From the NCBI GenBank assembly GCA_000806015.1, contig JWKY01000002.1:1-42188 (forward strand): a stretch of DNA of 42,188 nt, given 5' to 3'. Each line of letters opens with the position of its first letter. Position 1 is the first letter of the stretch. The notes beneath the pieces were generated by a model. The model had not been told where the DNA came from, did no database searches, and saw only the letters and a program-made list of their open reading frames with translations. Both the position numbers and the translations under genes were made by a program. Of the stretch, positions 18,181 to 26,982 are shown in pieces. The DNA comes from an archaeon GW2011_AR19. GTDB taxonomy: Archaea > Nanobdellota > Nanobdellia > Pacearchaeales > GW2011-AR1.

Positions 18181-18705
18181 ATGAATGCAAAAGAAAAGAT
18201 AATTTCAAAGATTTTTGAAGACCCGTCAAAAAAATACTATGTCCGAGAACTTGCAAGGGAAGCTAAAGTAAATCCAAATAGCGTTATAAATGCGATTAAG
18301 CATTTGGAAAAAGAAAAGATCGTAAAACGAAAAACTAGAAGACACATAGTTGAAATTTTTGCGGATTTGGATAACCCGGCTTTCTTGCGTAAAAAAAGAA
18401 TTTTTAACTTAATGCAGATGTGTGATTCAGGAATTGTAGATTATTTAATCAAATATTATAATCCTAAAGCCATAATTTTATTTGGAAGTTACAGCCGGGG
18501 AGAAGACATTAAAAAAAGCGATATTGACCTTGCAGTTATAACCGATAACGAAAAGATAGCGAATTTAGAAATTTTTGAAAAAAAACTTTCTAGAAAAATT
18601 CATCTTTTGCTTTTGCAATACAAAAAAATAAACAACGAATTATACATCAGCTTAATAAATGGAATTATTCTTTATGGATACCTTGATAAAAAAATTGAAA
18701 AATGA
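18181..18705 (+). CDS. wHTH plus MNT-type nucleotidyltransferase (antitoxin-like)
   Basis: 174 aa; N-terminal YYVRELAREAKVNPNSVINAIKHLEKEKIVKRK; IILFGSYSRGEDIKKSDIDLAVI (GSxxxG...DxD). Confidence 0.85.
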   Translation: MNAKEKIISKIFEDPSKKYYVRELAREAKVNPNSVINAIKHLEKEKIVKRKTRRHIVEIFADLDNPAFLRKKRIFNLMQMCDSGIVDYLIKYYNPKAIILFGSYSRGEDIKKSDIDLAVITDNEKIANLEIFEKKLSRKIHLLLLQYKKINNELYISLINGIILYGYLDKKIEK

Positions 18706-19127
18706 AGCCTTTTAAATATTTTTTAGAGACAAATGAAGTAAAAAAAACATCGCAGGATAAAGCTTTAGCAAGTTCTCTTATAAAAGATATGCTTGGGAGA
18801 ATAAAAGATGTATCTTCTTTGGATATTTCAAAATTCCCAAAAATTGCATTTGAAAATATCTATGATTCTTTAAGGGACTTTGCAGATGCTGTTCTTGCAA
18901 TAGAAGGGTTTAAATCTTATTCGCATCAAGCTTCTTTTTCTTATCTTAAAAAATTCGATTTTGCTGAAGAAACCCTTGAAACACTGGATAGATTCAGATA
19001 TAAAAGAAATGGTTCAAAATATTATGGGCAGATAATCTCTGAAGAAGAAGCAAAAGAGATTTTTGAGTTTTATAAAAAAATTAAAAATAAAATAGAAGAA
19101 ATTCTTAAATCAGAAAAGTTAATTTAA
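18702..19127 (+). CDS. HEPN-domain protein
   Basis: 141 aa, 4-bp overlap with the MNT gene; FENIYDSLRDFADAVLAIEGFKSYSHQA; RNGSKYYG in place of the RX4-6H motif. Confidence 0.75.
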   Translation: MKPFKYFLETNEVKKTSQDKALASSLIKDMLGRIKDVSSLDISKFPKIAFENIYDSLRDFADAVLAIEGFKSYSHQASFSYLKKFDFAEETLETLDRFRYKRNGSKYYGQIISEEEAKEIFEFYKKIKNKIEEILKSEKLI

Positions 19128-19128
19128 A

Positions 19129-21567
19129 ATGAACCCAAAACAAAAAAAAACACGCGAGGAAAACGCTGCTGAAGGTCATTTTATAGTCAGCAAGGAAGAT
19201 GTCAAGCATGCGACAGAAAAATCTGTTAAAGAGCAGATTGCTGATAAAAAATATATTCTAAAAAATGTAACAGAAAAACCAATAAAGGAAAGCATCCAGA
19301 ATGTTTTTTCTGTTGAAAAAGAATATTCAGCTCCGACAAAAAAGGCAATTGAAAAAATTGAACCTAAAAGAAAAAATAAATCAAACAAAAACAGTTTAAA
19401 AAAAACACCTGCAAAATATATTATACCAAAAATAACCTTAAATCAGACAGGCTATGAATTAATTATAACGGAAAAACCTCAGGCAGCCCTTAAAATTTCA
19501 AATGCCCTCGGAAAAACAATCCAAAAAGACCTGAACAAAGTCCCATATTATGAAGTAAACAGAAATGGAAAAGAAATTATCGTCGGCTGCGCCGTTGGTC
19601 ATTTATTTACCTTGAAGCAAAATTCCAGCGCAAAACAGATTCCATCTTTTGATATTTCTTGGACTCCAAATTATATTGCAAGAAAAAAAGATTTTACAAA
19701 AAGATATTATGACGCTCTTTTAAAACTGATAAAGGGGGCTGGTTCGTTGACAATCGCAACAGATTACGATACTGAAGGAGAAGTTATCGGTATGAATATT
19801 ATGAAATATTTGTGCAATCAGAAAGATGCATCAAGAATGAAATTTTCCACTTTGACTAAAGATGAATTAGAAAACTCTTATGAGAATAAATCCGCGCACA
19901 TTAATTGGGGACAGGCAATTGCGGGAGAAACCCGTCATTATCTGGATTGGTTTTATGGAATTAATTTGTCAAGAGCATTAATGGATGCAATAAAAACTAC
20001 AGGAAAATTCAGAATAATGTCCATAGGGAGAGTTCAGGGTCCTGCTTTGAATATGATTGTTCAAAAAGAAAAAGAAATTCAGGCATTTAAACCAGAAACT
20101 TACTGGCAGGTTTTTATAACTATTGACGATGGGATAAATGGGCTGGAATTAAAGCACAATAAAGATATTTTTGGCTCAGATGGAGCTAAAAAAGAACTGG
20201 AAAAATTTAATAATTTAAAAGGAAAAAAAGCAAAAACAGAAACAAAAAAAACAGAGCAGAAATTACCCCCCCCTTTTCCATTTAATTTAACAAATCTTCA
20301 GACAGAAGCTTATAAATTTTATGGGATAACACCGTCAAGAACTTTGCAAATTGCCCAGTCACTTTATCTTGCAGGTTTAATTTCTTATCCGAGAACTTCC
20401 TCTCAAAAACTTCCTGCTTCAATTGGTTATGGTAAAATTTTAAATCAATTAGCAGAAGAATTTAAAGTTAAAAAATTAATTACAAGAAAAACTCCTGTTG
20501 AAGGAGAAAAATCAGATCCTGCCCACCCCTCAATTTATCCTACAGGAAATAAGCAGATTCTTTCGGGGGAAGAAAAGAAAATATATGAACTAATTGTTAA
20601 AAGATTTTTAAGCTTGTTTTGCGACGACGCAATTATTGACAGCAAAACTGTGACAGCAGAAATTAACAGATTAAAATTTTCTGTGAAAGGGCAGGCAATA
20701 AGAAAAAAAACCTGGCTTGAAATTTATCCGTCAAAATTAAAAGAAGATAAAATCCCTAATGTTAACGGAAATGCTGAAATCTTAGATTCAAGAACAGAAC
20801 AAAAAGAAACTCAGCCGCCAAGAAGATATTCTCCTGCTTCAATTATTTCTGAATTAGAAAAAAGAAATCTTGGGACAAAATCCACGAGAAGTTCAATCTT
20901 AGAAACACTTTATGATAGGAATTACATTGAAGGCCAAAGCATCAAAGCAACGCCTTTTGGAATTTCTTTAATTGAGAGTTTAGAAAAATATTCTCCGATT
21001 ATCATTGACGAAAAACTTACGCACGATTTTGAAGAAGATATGGAAGAAATAGGAAAAATTTATCCTGCTGAAGAAAATAAAAAAACAGGTTTAAATAAAA
21101 AACTTTTGGAAAAAGAGCAGAATGTAATAAACAAATCAAAAGAAATAATTACGAGCATTACAAAAGATTTTAAAAAAAATGAAAAGAAAATCGGTGAGGA
21201 ATTAATTGATGCGAGCATCAAATTTAGGGAACAACAAAAAAGAGAAAACACTTTAATAAAATGTCCAAAATGCAAAAACGGAGATTTAATAATAAATTAT
21301 TCAAAGAAAAACAGAAGATTTTTTGTTGCATGCAATGCGTATCCTGAATGCAGAAATACTTATTCGCTTCCGCCAAACGGAGTTATTAAAAAAACAACGC
21401 CTGCAAAAATATGCGAGGAATGCGGTTATCCAATGGTAATGAGGCTGGCAAAAGGAAAAAGACCCTGGATTTTTTGCTGGAATCCTCAATGCAAAACTAA
21501 TTTAGAGTGGGTTGAGAAAAGGGAAGAAAGAAATAATTCTGAAAACAAATTAGAAAAATCTGAATAA
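19129..21567 (+). CDS. topA: DNA topoisomerase I (type IA) with N-terminal extension and C-terminal zinc fingers
   Basis: 812 aa; ELIITEKPQAALKIS, ATDYDTEGEVIG, GRVQGPALNMI, GLISYPRTSSQKLP (active Tyr), LGTKSTRSSILETLYDRNYI, CPKCKNGDL and CEECGYPM zinc motifs. Confidence 0.95.
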   Translation: MNPKQKKTREENAAEGHFIVSKEDVKHATEKSVKEQIADKKYILKNVTEKPIKESIQNVFSVEKEYSAPTKKAIEKIEPKRKNKSNKNSLKKTPAKYIIPKITLNQTGYELIITEKPQAALKISNALGKTIQKDLNKVPYYEVNRNGKEIIVGCAVGHLFTLKQNSSAKQIPSFDISWTPNYIARKKDFTKRYYDALLKLIKGAGSLTIATDYDTEGEVIGMNIMKYLCNQKDASRMKFSTLTKDELENSYENKSAHINWGQAIAGETRHYLDWFYGINLSRALMDAIKTTGKFRIMSIGRVQGPALNMIVQKEKEIQAFKPETYWQVFITIDDGINGLELKHNKDIFGSDGAKKELEKFNNLKGKKAKTETKKTEQKLPPPFPFNLTNLQTEAYKFYGITPSRTLQIAQSLYLAGLISYPRTSSQKLPASIGYGKILNQLAEEFKVKKLITRKTPVEGEKSDPAHPSIYPTGNKQILSGEEKKIYELIVKRFLSLFCDDAIIDSKTVTAEINRLKFSVKGQAIRKKTWLEIYPSKLKEDKIPNVNGNAEILDSRTEQKETQPPRRYSPASIISELEKRNLGTKSTRSSILETLYDRNYIEGQSIKATPFGISLIESLEKYSPIIIDEKLTHDFEEDMEEIGKIYPAEENKKTGLNKKLLEKEQNVINKSKEIITSITKDFKKNEKKIGEELIDASIKFREQQKRENTLIKCPKCKNGDLIINYSKKNRRFFVACNAYPECRNTYSLPPNGVIKKTTPAKICEECGYPMVMRLAKGKRPWIFCWNPQCKTNLEWVEKREERNNSENKLEKSE

Positions 21568-21623
21568 GTTTGGAAATAGTACAAGTTCACAAGAGAAACT
21601 TAAGAAATAATTTTTCAATAAAA

Positions 21624-21696
21624 TAGCCCCACCAGGATTCGAACCTGGGTCACAAGCTTCAAAGGCTCGTATACTTGACCGCTGTACTATGGGGCT
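21624..21696 (-). tRNA. tRNA-Gln (TTG)
   Basis: Reverse complement folds: AGCCCCA/TGGGGCT, anticodon arm CGAGC-CTTTGAA-GCTTG, T arm CCAGG-TTCGAAT-CCTGG, discriminator A. Confidence 0.94.
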
Positions 21697-21892
21697 TTAC
21701 ACGGAAGCTAACTTTTGAATATTTTAAAACTTATCCTGAGCGAGCAAGTTCACGGAAGATAAATTTTTTATCAATTGCCGAGTGAGGTCGGGAGTAGTGA
21801 AGTCACATCGGAGCTATGCAAATAAAAATTTAAATTAATTTATAAAAGTTGTGAAAAAGGAAAACGCAATTTATTTTTAAGGATTTATATAT

Positions 21893-22690
21893 TCAATCAC
21901 TAAAAACACCCTTATACAAAACAAGCCTGTTAATATCTTGTTTCGGAGGACTTACCCATCTAAAAAAACCTCTTAATCTTTGCGGTTTATATTCTTCTCC
22001 AACCAAAGCGGCGGCTAATTTTTTATATTCCTCGCTGGCTTTGGACCTTGGACTATGCTCAACACTTGAAACAAATTTTGAAAGAGCATCTAAAATATTA
22101 ATATCATACGGAATAACTGCCACTACCGGAATCTCAAGAGTTTCTTCAATATGCTCTAAAGGAATTTCAAATTTTTTATTATGAACTTTATTAATTATTA
22201 TTCCTTTGATTGGAACCCCTCTTTCTTTAGCTGATTTAATCGCTTTCAAAGTCGTGCTTAAAGTTGGATGGTCTGGCGTTGAAACAACAAATAAAACGTC
22301 GGAAGCCAGCATTACTCCTAAAGTTTCATCATTCAGCGACGGAGAAGAATCGTAGAAAATATAATCATATTTCTTTTTTAAATAATCCATCCTGTCTTTT
22401 AATTTCAAAGGATTAACTTGTCGGTCTGTAAATATTGATGCAGGAAGAATGTCCATCTTTTCTAAACTATGGATCGCATCTTTAGCATTAATTTCCCTGT
22501 TCAATACGTGATGCAAACTCATCTCGGGATCAATAATTTTAAAATGAATCCCCAGATTTGGCGCGGAAAGATTGCCATCTACTAAAAGAACTTTTTTATC
22601 AAAGCCCGCGATTGCAGAACCAAGAGAGGCAACAACAGAAGTCTTCCCAACACCCCCTTTTAAACTAATCACTCCAATACTTTTCCCCAT
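21893..22690 (-). CDS. minD: MinD/ParA-family ATPase
   Basis: 265 aa; ISLKGGVGKTSVVASLGSAIA deviant Walker A, VLLVDGNLSAPNLGIHF, YIFYDSSPSLNDETL. Confidence 0.88.
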   Translation of the reverse strand: MGKSIGVISLKGGVGKTSVVASLGSAIAGFDKKVLLVDGNLSAPNLGIHFKIIDPEMSLHHVLNREINAKDAIHSLEKMDILPASIFTDRQVNPLKLKDRMDYLKKKYDYIFYDSSPSLNDETLGVMLASDVLFVVSTPDHPTLSTTLKAIKSAKERGVPIKGIIINKVHNKKFEIPLEHIEETLEIPVVAVIPYDINILDALSKFVSSVEHSPRSKASEEYKKLAAALVGEEYKPQRLRGFFRWVSPPKQDINRLVLYKGVFSD

Positions 22691-22726
22691 GCTTTATTAA
22701 GGAATTGTCGATTTAAAAAACTTGTT

Positions 22727-22876
22727 TCATTTGATATTCCTGTATGGTTCATCCATAAATTTCCTATTTAACGAGACAAAGAACAAAGCCTTTAACTTAT
22801 TCGCCTCTGAAGAGCCAAATAAATGAATGAAAAAAATTCCTTTATGCCCTTCCTTAGGGTATGTTTTTGCTTTCAT
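22727..22876 (-). CDS. Putative 49-aa small protein in the minD leader
   Basis: ATG at 22876 to TGA at 22727: MKAKTYPKEGHKGIFFIHLFGSSEANKLKALFFVSLNRKFMDEPYRNIK; the TYPKEGHKG-coding stretch is duplicated upstream. Confidence 0.4.
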   Translation of the reverse strand: MKAKTYPKEGHKGIFFIHLFGSSEANKLKALFFVSLNRKFMDEPYRNIK

Positions 22877-23049
22877 TTTAATTTCCTATTAAAATGAATG
22901 AAAATTTTTAATTTTCTTTTATGCAAAATTTCCTTTATGCCCTTCCTTAGGATATGTTTTGTATCTATAGAATATGAAAAGTAAAACAAAGTATAACTAC
23001 TCTTAAAAAAACAATAACCTTTAAAAATAACTTCGTTTTATTTAGATGC

Positions 23050-23424
23050 ATGTCAGACAAAAAACTTTCAGAAATAACTGAAATCAAAATCAAAGATGAA
23101 ACAGCAGGGCTAAAAAAAATAACACAAAAAGAATTTGAAAAAATGATTCTTGACTTAGCTAAAAAAGGATTGACTGCTGAAAAAATCGGGGGAGAATTAA
23201 GAAAACAAAAAATTCACCCAAAAGAATATGATAAAAAAATTTCTAAAATTCTAAAAGAAGAGAACCTCTATATTCTTCCTGATTTAAAAAATATGCAAGA
23301 AAAATTTAAAAGAGTAGAAGAGCATTTAAAAAAAAATAAACAAGATAAAAGAGCGTTAAGAGAAAAAAGCAGATTTCTTTCAGATTTAGGAAAAATAAAA
23401 AAATATCATAAAATAGAAACATAA
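23050..23424 (+). CDS. rps15: 30S ribosomal protein S15
   Basis: 124 aa; EKMILDLAKKGLTAEKIGGELRKQ...HLKKNKQDKRALREKSRFLSDLGKIKKYHK. Confidence 0.8.
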   Translation: MSDKKLSEITEIKIKDETAGLKKITQKEFEKMILDLAKKGLTAEKIGGELRKQKIHPKEYDKKISKILKEENLYILPDLKNMQEKFKRVEEHLKKNKQDKRALREKSRFLSDLGKIKKYHKIET

Positions 23425-23459
23425 TAATTAAATTTTTTATTAAAAAAACAAAGAGGAAG

Positions 23460-24791
23460 ATGAAAAAAAATTTAGAATTAGAAATAAAAAGAGTTGCTTT
23501 ACTTTTTCTTGAAAAAACAAAAGAAAAAGAAATACAAATAATAAGTCATTTTGAAACTGACGGAATAGTTTCTGCCGCTATGATGATCCAAACCCTAAAA
23601 GAATTGGATAAGACTTTTACTTTAAAGATTGTAAAAAATTTAGAAGAAAATTTCATAAAGAATCTTGCAAAAAACAAAATAACTTTATTTTTAGATTTAG
23701 CTTCAGGGAATTTAGACGATATAAAAGAAGCTGATTTAAAAGATGTTTTTATAATAGACCACCATGAAATTGCGCAAAAAATTCCAGAAAATATAAATAT
23801 AATAAATCCCCACCTATATGAAAAACAAAAAATAAGCAGTTCGGGATTAGTTTATTTATTCTCTAAAGAAATAAATCCGAAAAATAAAAAATTTGCAAAA
23901 CTTGCAATCCTCGGAATGGTGGGGGACCATTTAGAAAAAGACATTGGAAAAATAAACAATGAAATCTTGGAAGATTCAGAAATAAAAATAAAAAAGGGTC
24001 TGTCAATATATCCCGCTGCAAGACCTTTAAATAGGGCTTTAGAATTTTCATCAAATTTTTACCTCCCGGGAATTAGTGGAAATATAAAAGAGATATTAGA
24101 ACTTTTAAGGGAAGCAGGGTTAACTCCAAAAAATGGAAAATATAAAAGTTTGCTTGAATTAAATGATGAAGAAATGAAAAAACTAACAAAAGCAATAATG
24201 TTAAGAAAACCACGAGCTAAAATTAGTGAAATAATCGGAGACATTTTTCTAATCAAGTTATATAATGAGTTTGAAGATGCAAGAGAGTTAAGCGCAAAAA
24301 TAAACGCTTGTTCAAGACTCGGAGAAAGCGGGGTTGCTATTCAATTATGCATGGAAGTTCCGGAAGCAAAAAAAAGAGCCCAATCAATACATTCAAAACA
24401 GAAGCAAGAATTAATGGCAGGATTAAAGATTGCTCAAGAAATGGAAAAAATTGAAGGCGAGGGATTTGTGATAATAAATGCGCAAGAAAAAATAAAAGGC
24501 GCGATGATTGGAACTATCACAAACATTCTTTCAAATTCATCAATTTACAAAGAAGAAACAATTATAGTTGTAATGGCTTATTATGGCGGTAAAATAAAAA
24601 TCTCTGCAAGAAATGTTGGAAATCTGGGAAGAGATGTTCTGGAAATTCTTAATAATATTGTTTCATTAACCGGCGGAGAAGTTGGAGGTCATGAATTTGC
24701 TGCAGGATGTGTAATTGAAAAAGAGAAAGAGCAGGAATTTTTAGAATGCTTGAAAAAAAATTTAGAAATTGAAGTGATTAAAGTTAGTTAA
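23460..24791 (+). CDS. DHH-family RecJ-like phosphoesterase (archaeal GAN/RecJ-like)
   Basis: 443 aa; ISHFETDGIVSAAMMI, FLDLASGN, FIIDHHEI, C-terminal DHHA1 GGEVGGHEFAAGCVI; lies directly after S15. Confidence 0.88.
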   Translation: MKKNLELEIKRVALLFLEKTKEKEIQIISHFETDGIVSAAMMIQTLKELDKTFTLKIVKNLEENFIKNLAKNKITLFLDLASGNLDDIKEADLKDVFIIDHHEIAQKIPENINIINPHLYEKQKISSSGLVYLFSKEINPKNKKFAKLAILGMVGDHLEKDIGKINNEILEDSEIKIKKGLSIYPAARPLNRALEFSSNFYLPGISGNIKEILELLREAGLTPKNGKYKSLLELNDEEMKKLTKAIMLRKPRAKISEIIGDIFLIKLYNEFEDARELSAKINACSRLGESGVAIQLCMEVPEAKKRAQSIHSKQKQELMAGLKIAQEMEKIEGEGFVIINAQEKIKGAMIGTITNILSNSSIYKEETIIVVMAYYGGKIKISARNVGNLGRDVLEILNNIVSLTGGEVGGHEFAAGCVIEKEKEQEFLECLKKNLEIEVIKVS

Positions 24792-24894
24792 AAAAGTTTT
24801 AATATTTTAATCACAAACCTTTAAAACTAATATCTTTCTTGAATTGTAATGGGAATAAAGAATAGGAAATTTTTTAATGTCCTCGCAAGCTGCG

Positions 24895-24948
24895 GATACA
24901 AAACAGGAGGTTTTGCATAATGATAAAAAACAGGAGTTTTTCATAATG
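24895..24948 (+). repeat. Duplicated RBS/start-codon-like leader units upstream of aIF2-alpha
   Basis: GATACAAAACAGGAGGTTTTGCATAATG-ATAAAAAACAGGAGTTTTTCATAATG; two copies of an (A)CAGGAG-N-CATAATG unit; near-identical sequence upstream of radA. Confidence 0.8.
24920..24946 (+). other. Candidate 8-codon uORF (MIKNRSFS*) overlapping the aIF2-alpha start as TAATG
   Basis: ATGATAAAAAACAGGAGTTTTTCATAA; stop overlaps ATG at 24946; preceded by AGGAGG. Confidence 0.5.
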
Positions 24949-25653
24949 GGATTAGAAATAGGAAATATTGTTTTATGCACTGTAGATAGAATAGTTGGGA
25001 CTATCGTTTTTGTAAAAATAGATAATGAACAAAAAGAAGGAAGCATTATTCTAAGTGAAATTGCTCCGGGAAGAATAAGGAATTTAAGAGACTATGTAAC
25101 TCCAAAAAAGAGAATTGTCTGTAAAATTTTAAGAATTTCGCCTGAGAGAGTAGATCTTTCGTTGAGAAGAGTAACGCCAAAAGAAAAAAAACAAATAATA
25201 GAAGAATATGCCCAAGAAAAGAGTTATGAAAGTATTTTAAAAAGCATTTTAGGCGGCAATTCTAAACAAATAATTAACAGAATAAAAGAAAAAGAGAATC
25301 TATATGAATTTTTTGAGCAAATTAAAGAAAATCCTGAACCTTTAGAAAAACTTGTTGGAAAAAATGATTCAGAAAGAATCCTGCAGATAATAAAAAAACA
25401 AAAAACAAAAAAAGCTATAATAAAAAAAGAATTTAACTTAACAAGCGCCTGTCCAAATGGATTAGAATTAATCAAGAACTTGTTAAGCAATATAAAAGAT
25501 GTTGAAATAAATTATCTTGCTGCCGGAAAATTTTCAATAAAAACACAAACAGAAGACCCAAAAAAAGAAGACAAAAGATTAAAAATAATTTTAGAAAATT
25601 TTGAAAAAGAAGCAAAAGAAAAAGGGATGGAATTTTCAATAAAAGAAAAATAG
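24946..25653 (+). CDS. eif2a: Translation initiation factor aIF2 subunit alpha
   Basis: S1 domain MGLEIGNIVLCTVDRIVGTIVFVKIDNEQKEGSIILSEIAPGRIRNLRDYVTPKKRIVCKI; ORF track start 24877 is in-frame but the ATG at 24946 has the SD. Confidence 0.9.
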   Translation: MGLEIGNIVLCTVDRIVGTIVFVKIDNEQKEGSIILSEIAPGRIRNLRDYVTPKKRIVCKILRISPERVDLSLRRVTPKEKKQIIEEYAQEKSYESILKSILGGNSKQIINRIKEKENLYEFFEQIKENPEPLEKLVGKNDSERILQIIKKQKTKKAIIKKEFNLTSACPNGLELIKNLLSNIKDVEINYLAAGKFSIKTQTEDPKKEDKRLKIILENFEKEAKEKGMEFSIKEK

Positions 25654-25741
25654 GAAATTTTTCATAAATTTTCGTAAACTAAAACAGAAGAGAAATAAAC
25701 CTCACCGCAACACTTAAATAACTGCGCGTCTTTATGTAAAT

Positions 25742-26131
25742 ATGGGAAATGGAAAATTTTATGTAAGGATTGTAGGGATAATTTTTAATCCTAAAGAAAG
25801 AAAAATTTTAATCGGCAAGAATAAAGGGGATAAAAATTATAGTTTTGTTGACGGAGAATTAAAATACGAAGAAGAATTAAATTCAGGATTAAAAAGAGTA
25901 ACAAAAGAAAAAACAGGATATGATATTTCTAATTTAGGCTCAATTTTCGCCGGGCTTAGAAAAAAAGATGAATTAGCAATTTATTTTTTGTGTGAAATAA
26001 AAAACGGAAAAGAAATCCGCGGAGCAAAAGTAGAAAAAATAAGATGGGTTAAAGCAAAAGAAATTGAAAAATTAATTAATGAAAAACTTCCTGGAAAATT
26101 AAAAGAGTATCTTAATAGTATCGCTGGATGA
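25742..26131 (+). CDS. Nudix-fold protein, degenerate Nudix box
   Basis: 129 aa; YVRIVGIIFNPKERKILIGKN...GELKYEEELNSGLKRVTKEKTGYD...EKIRWVKAKEIEKLI. Confidence 0.75.
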   Translation: MGNGKFYVRIVGIIFNPKERKILIGKNKGDKNYSFVDGELKYEEELNSGLKRVTKEKTGYDISNLGSIFAGLRKKDELAIYFLCEIKNGKEIRGAKVEKIRWVKAKEIEKLINEKLPGKLKEYLNSIAG

Positions 26132-26527
26132 TTATATTTTTCTTAGAAAAAAGCACAAATGAGATTATTAACTTCTTTATATTTTAAAACTCAGTAAATA
26201 TAATGAAAATTAGCTGCGGTGGATAATTTGGAGTAAAGCGTTTGCGCGAAAGAAATTCCCTTATCCCGAAGATGGGTTGGAAGGCGGGGGAGCGGAGTGC
26301 TGGTGGGTGGGGCGATTCCGCGATGGGTTTCTTTTTTAGAAAAAAAGAAGCTACAATGTAAGAAAAAACTAAGATAACGAGTGCGAGCGTTTACGATTTG
26401 ACAAACTTAAAAATTAATAAAATGAAAATTACAAATCGTGAGCGCGAGGTGGGTCAGGAGTTGGGCGGGCAAACTTGTTGCGAGTTATTTCAGAAAAAAT
26501 TAAAAACTCCAAATTTCTTAAAGATTT

Positions 26528-26674
26528 ATGAAACTAAAAATCTGCAAAACATGCAAAGTTTATACTTTAAAAGAAAATTGCGTCAAGTGTAATTCTAAAA
26601 CTTCAGACGCCCATTACAAATTTATAAAAATAAGAGATGTTCTAGAAACAAAAATAAAAGGTTTCAAAAAATAA
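26528..26674 (+). CDS. nop10: H/ACA RNP protein Nop10-like (absent from the ORF track)
   Basis: 48 aa: MKLKICKTCKVYTLKENCVKCNSKTSDAHYKFIKIRDVLETKIKGFKK; CxxCxxYTLKExCxxCxSKT is the archaeal Nop10 signature, and it lies downstream of aIF2-alpha as in many archaea. Confidence 0.8.
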   Translation: MKLKICKTCKVYTLKENCVKCNSKTSDAHYKFIKIRDVLETKIKGFKK

Positions 26675-26720
26675 AAATAATTATATTTTTCTGCTTAAAT
26701 TATTAAACAGAATTTAAAAA

Positions 26721-26924
26721 CTAAAATCTTGGTTTTCTTTGAGCATGACACTCTCTGCAAAAAACTGGTTTTCCTTCTGTTGGCTTAAATGGAACTTCGC
26801 AATTTTTTCCGCATTTTGAGCATTTTGCAGGGTGCATTTCTCTTGGCCCAAAATTCCCTTGAGGCCTGTCTCTTCCGCCTGATCTGAATCCACCGCCGCT
26901 TCCTCTGTCATTAAATCCGCACAT
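26721..26924 (-). CDS. Small zinc-ribbon protein
   Basis: 67 aa; CSKCGKNCEVPFKPTEGKPVFCRECHAQRKPRF (CxxC...CxxC), Gly/Arg-rich N-terminus. Confidence 0.8.
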   Translation of the reverse strand: MCGFNDRGSGGGFRSGGRDRPQGNFGPREMHPAKCSKCGKNCEVPFKPTEGKPVFCRECHAQRKPRF

Positions 26925-26982
26925 TTGTTTTTCCCTCCCGGAATTTAGAAATAATCAGGATTTATAAATTTATATCCTCTTC

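Noticed and set aside
24877-24945. In-frame N-terminal extension of aIF2-alpha (MSSQAADTKQEVLHNDKKQEFFI)
   Set aside because: Sequence is explained by the duplicated leader; the internal ATG at 24946 has an SD and gives the canonical S1-domain start.
26398-26592. 64-aa ORF in the intergenic repeat region
   Set aside because: Composed of repeat sequence and overlaps the better-supported nop10 in another frame.
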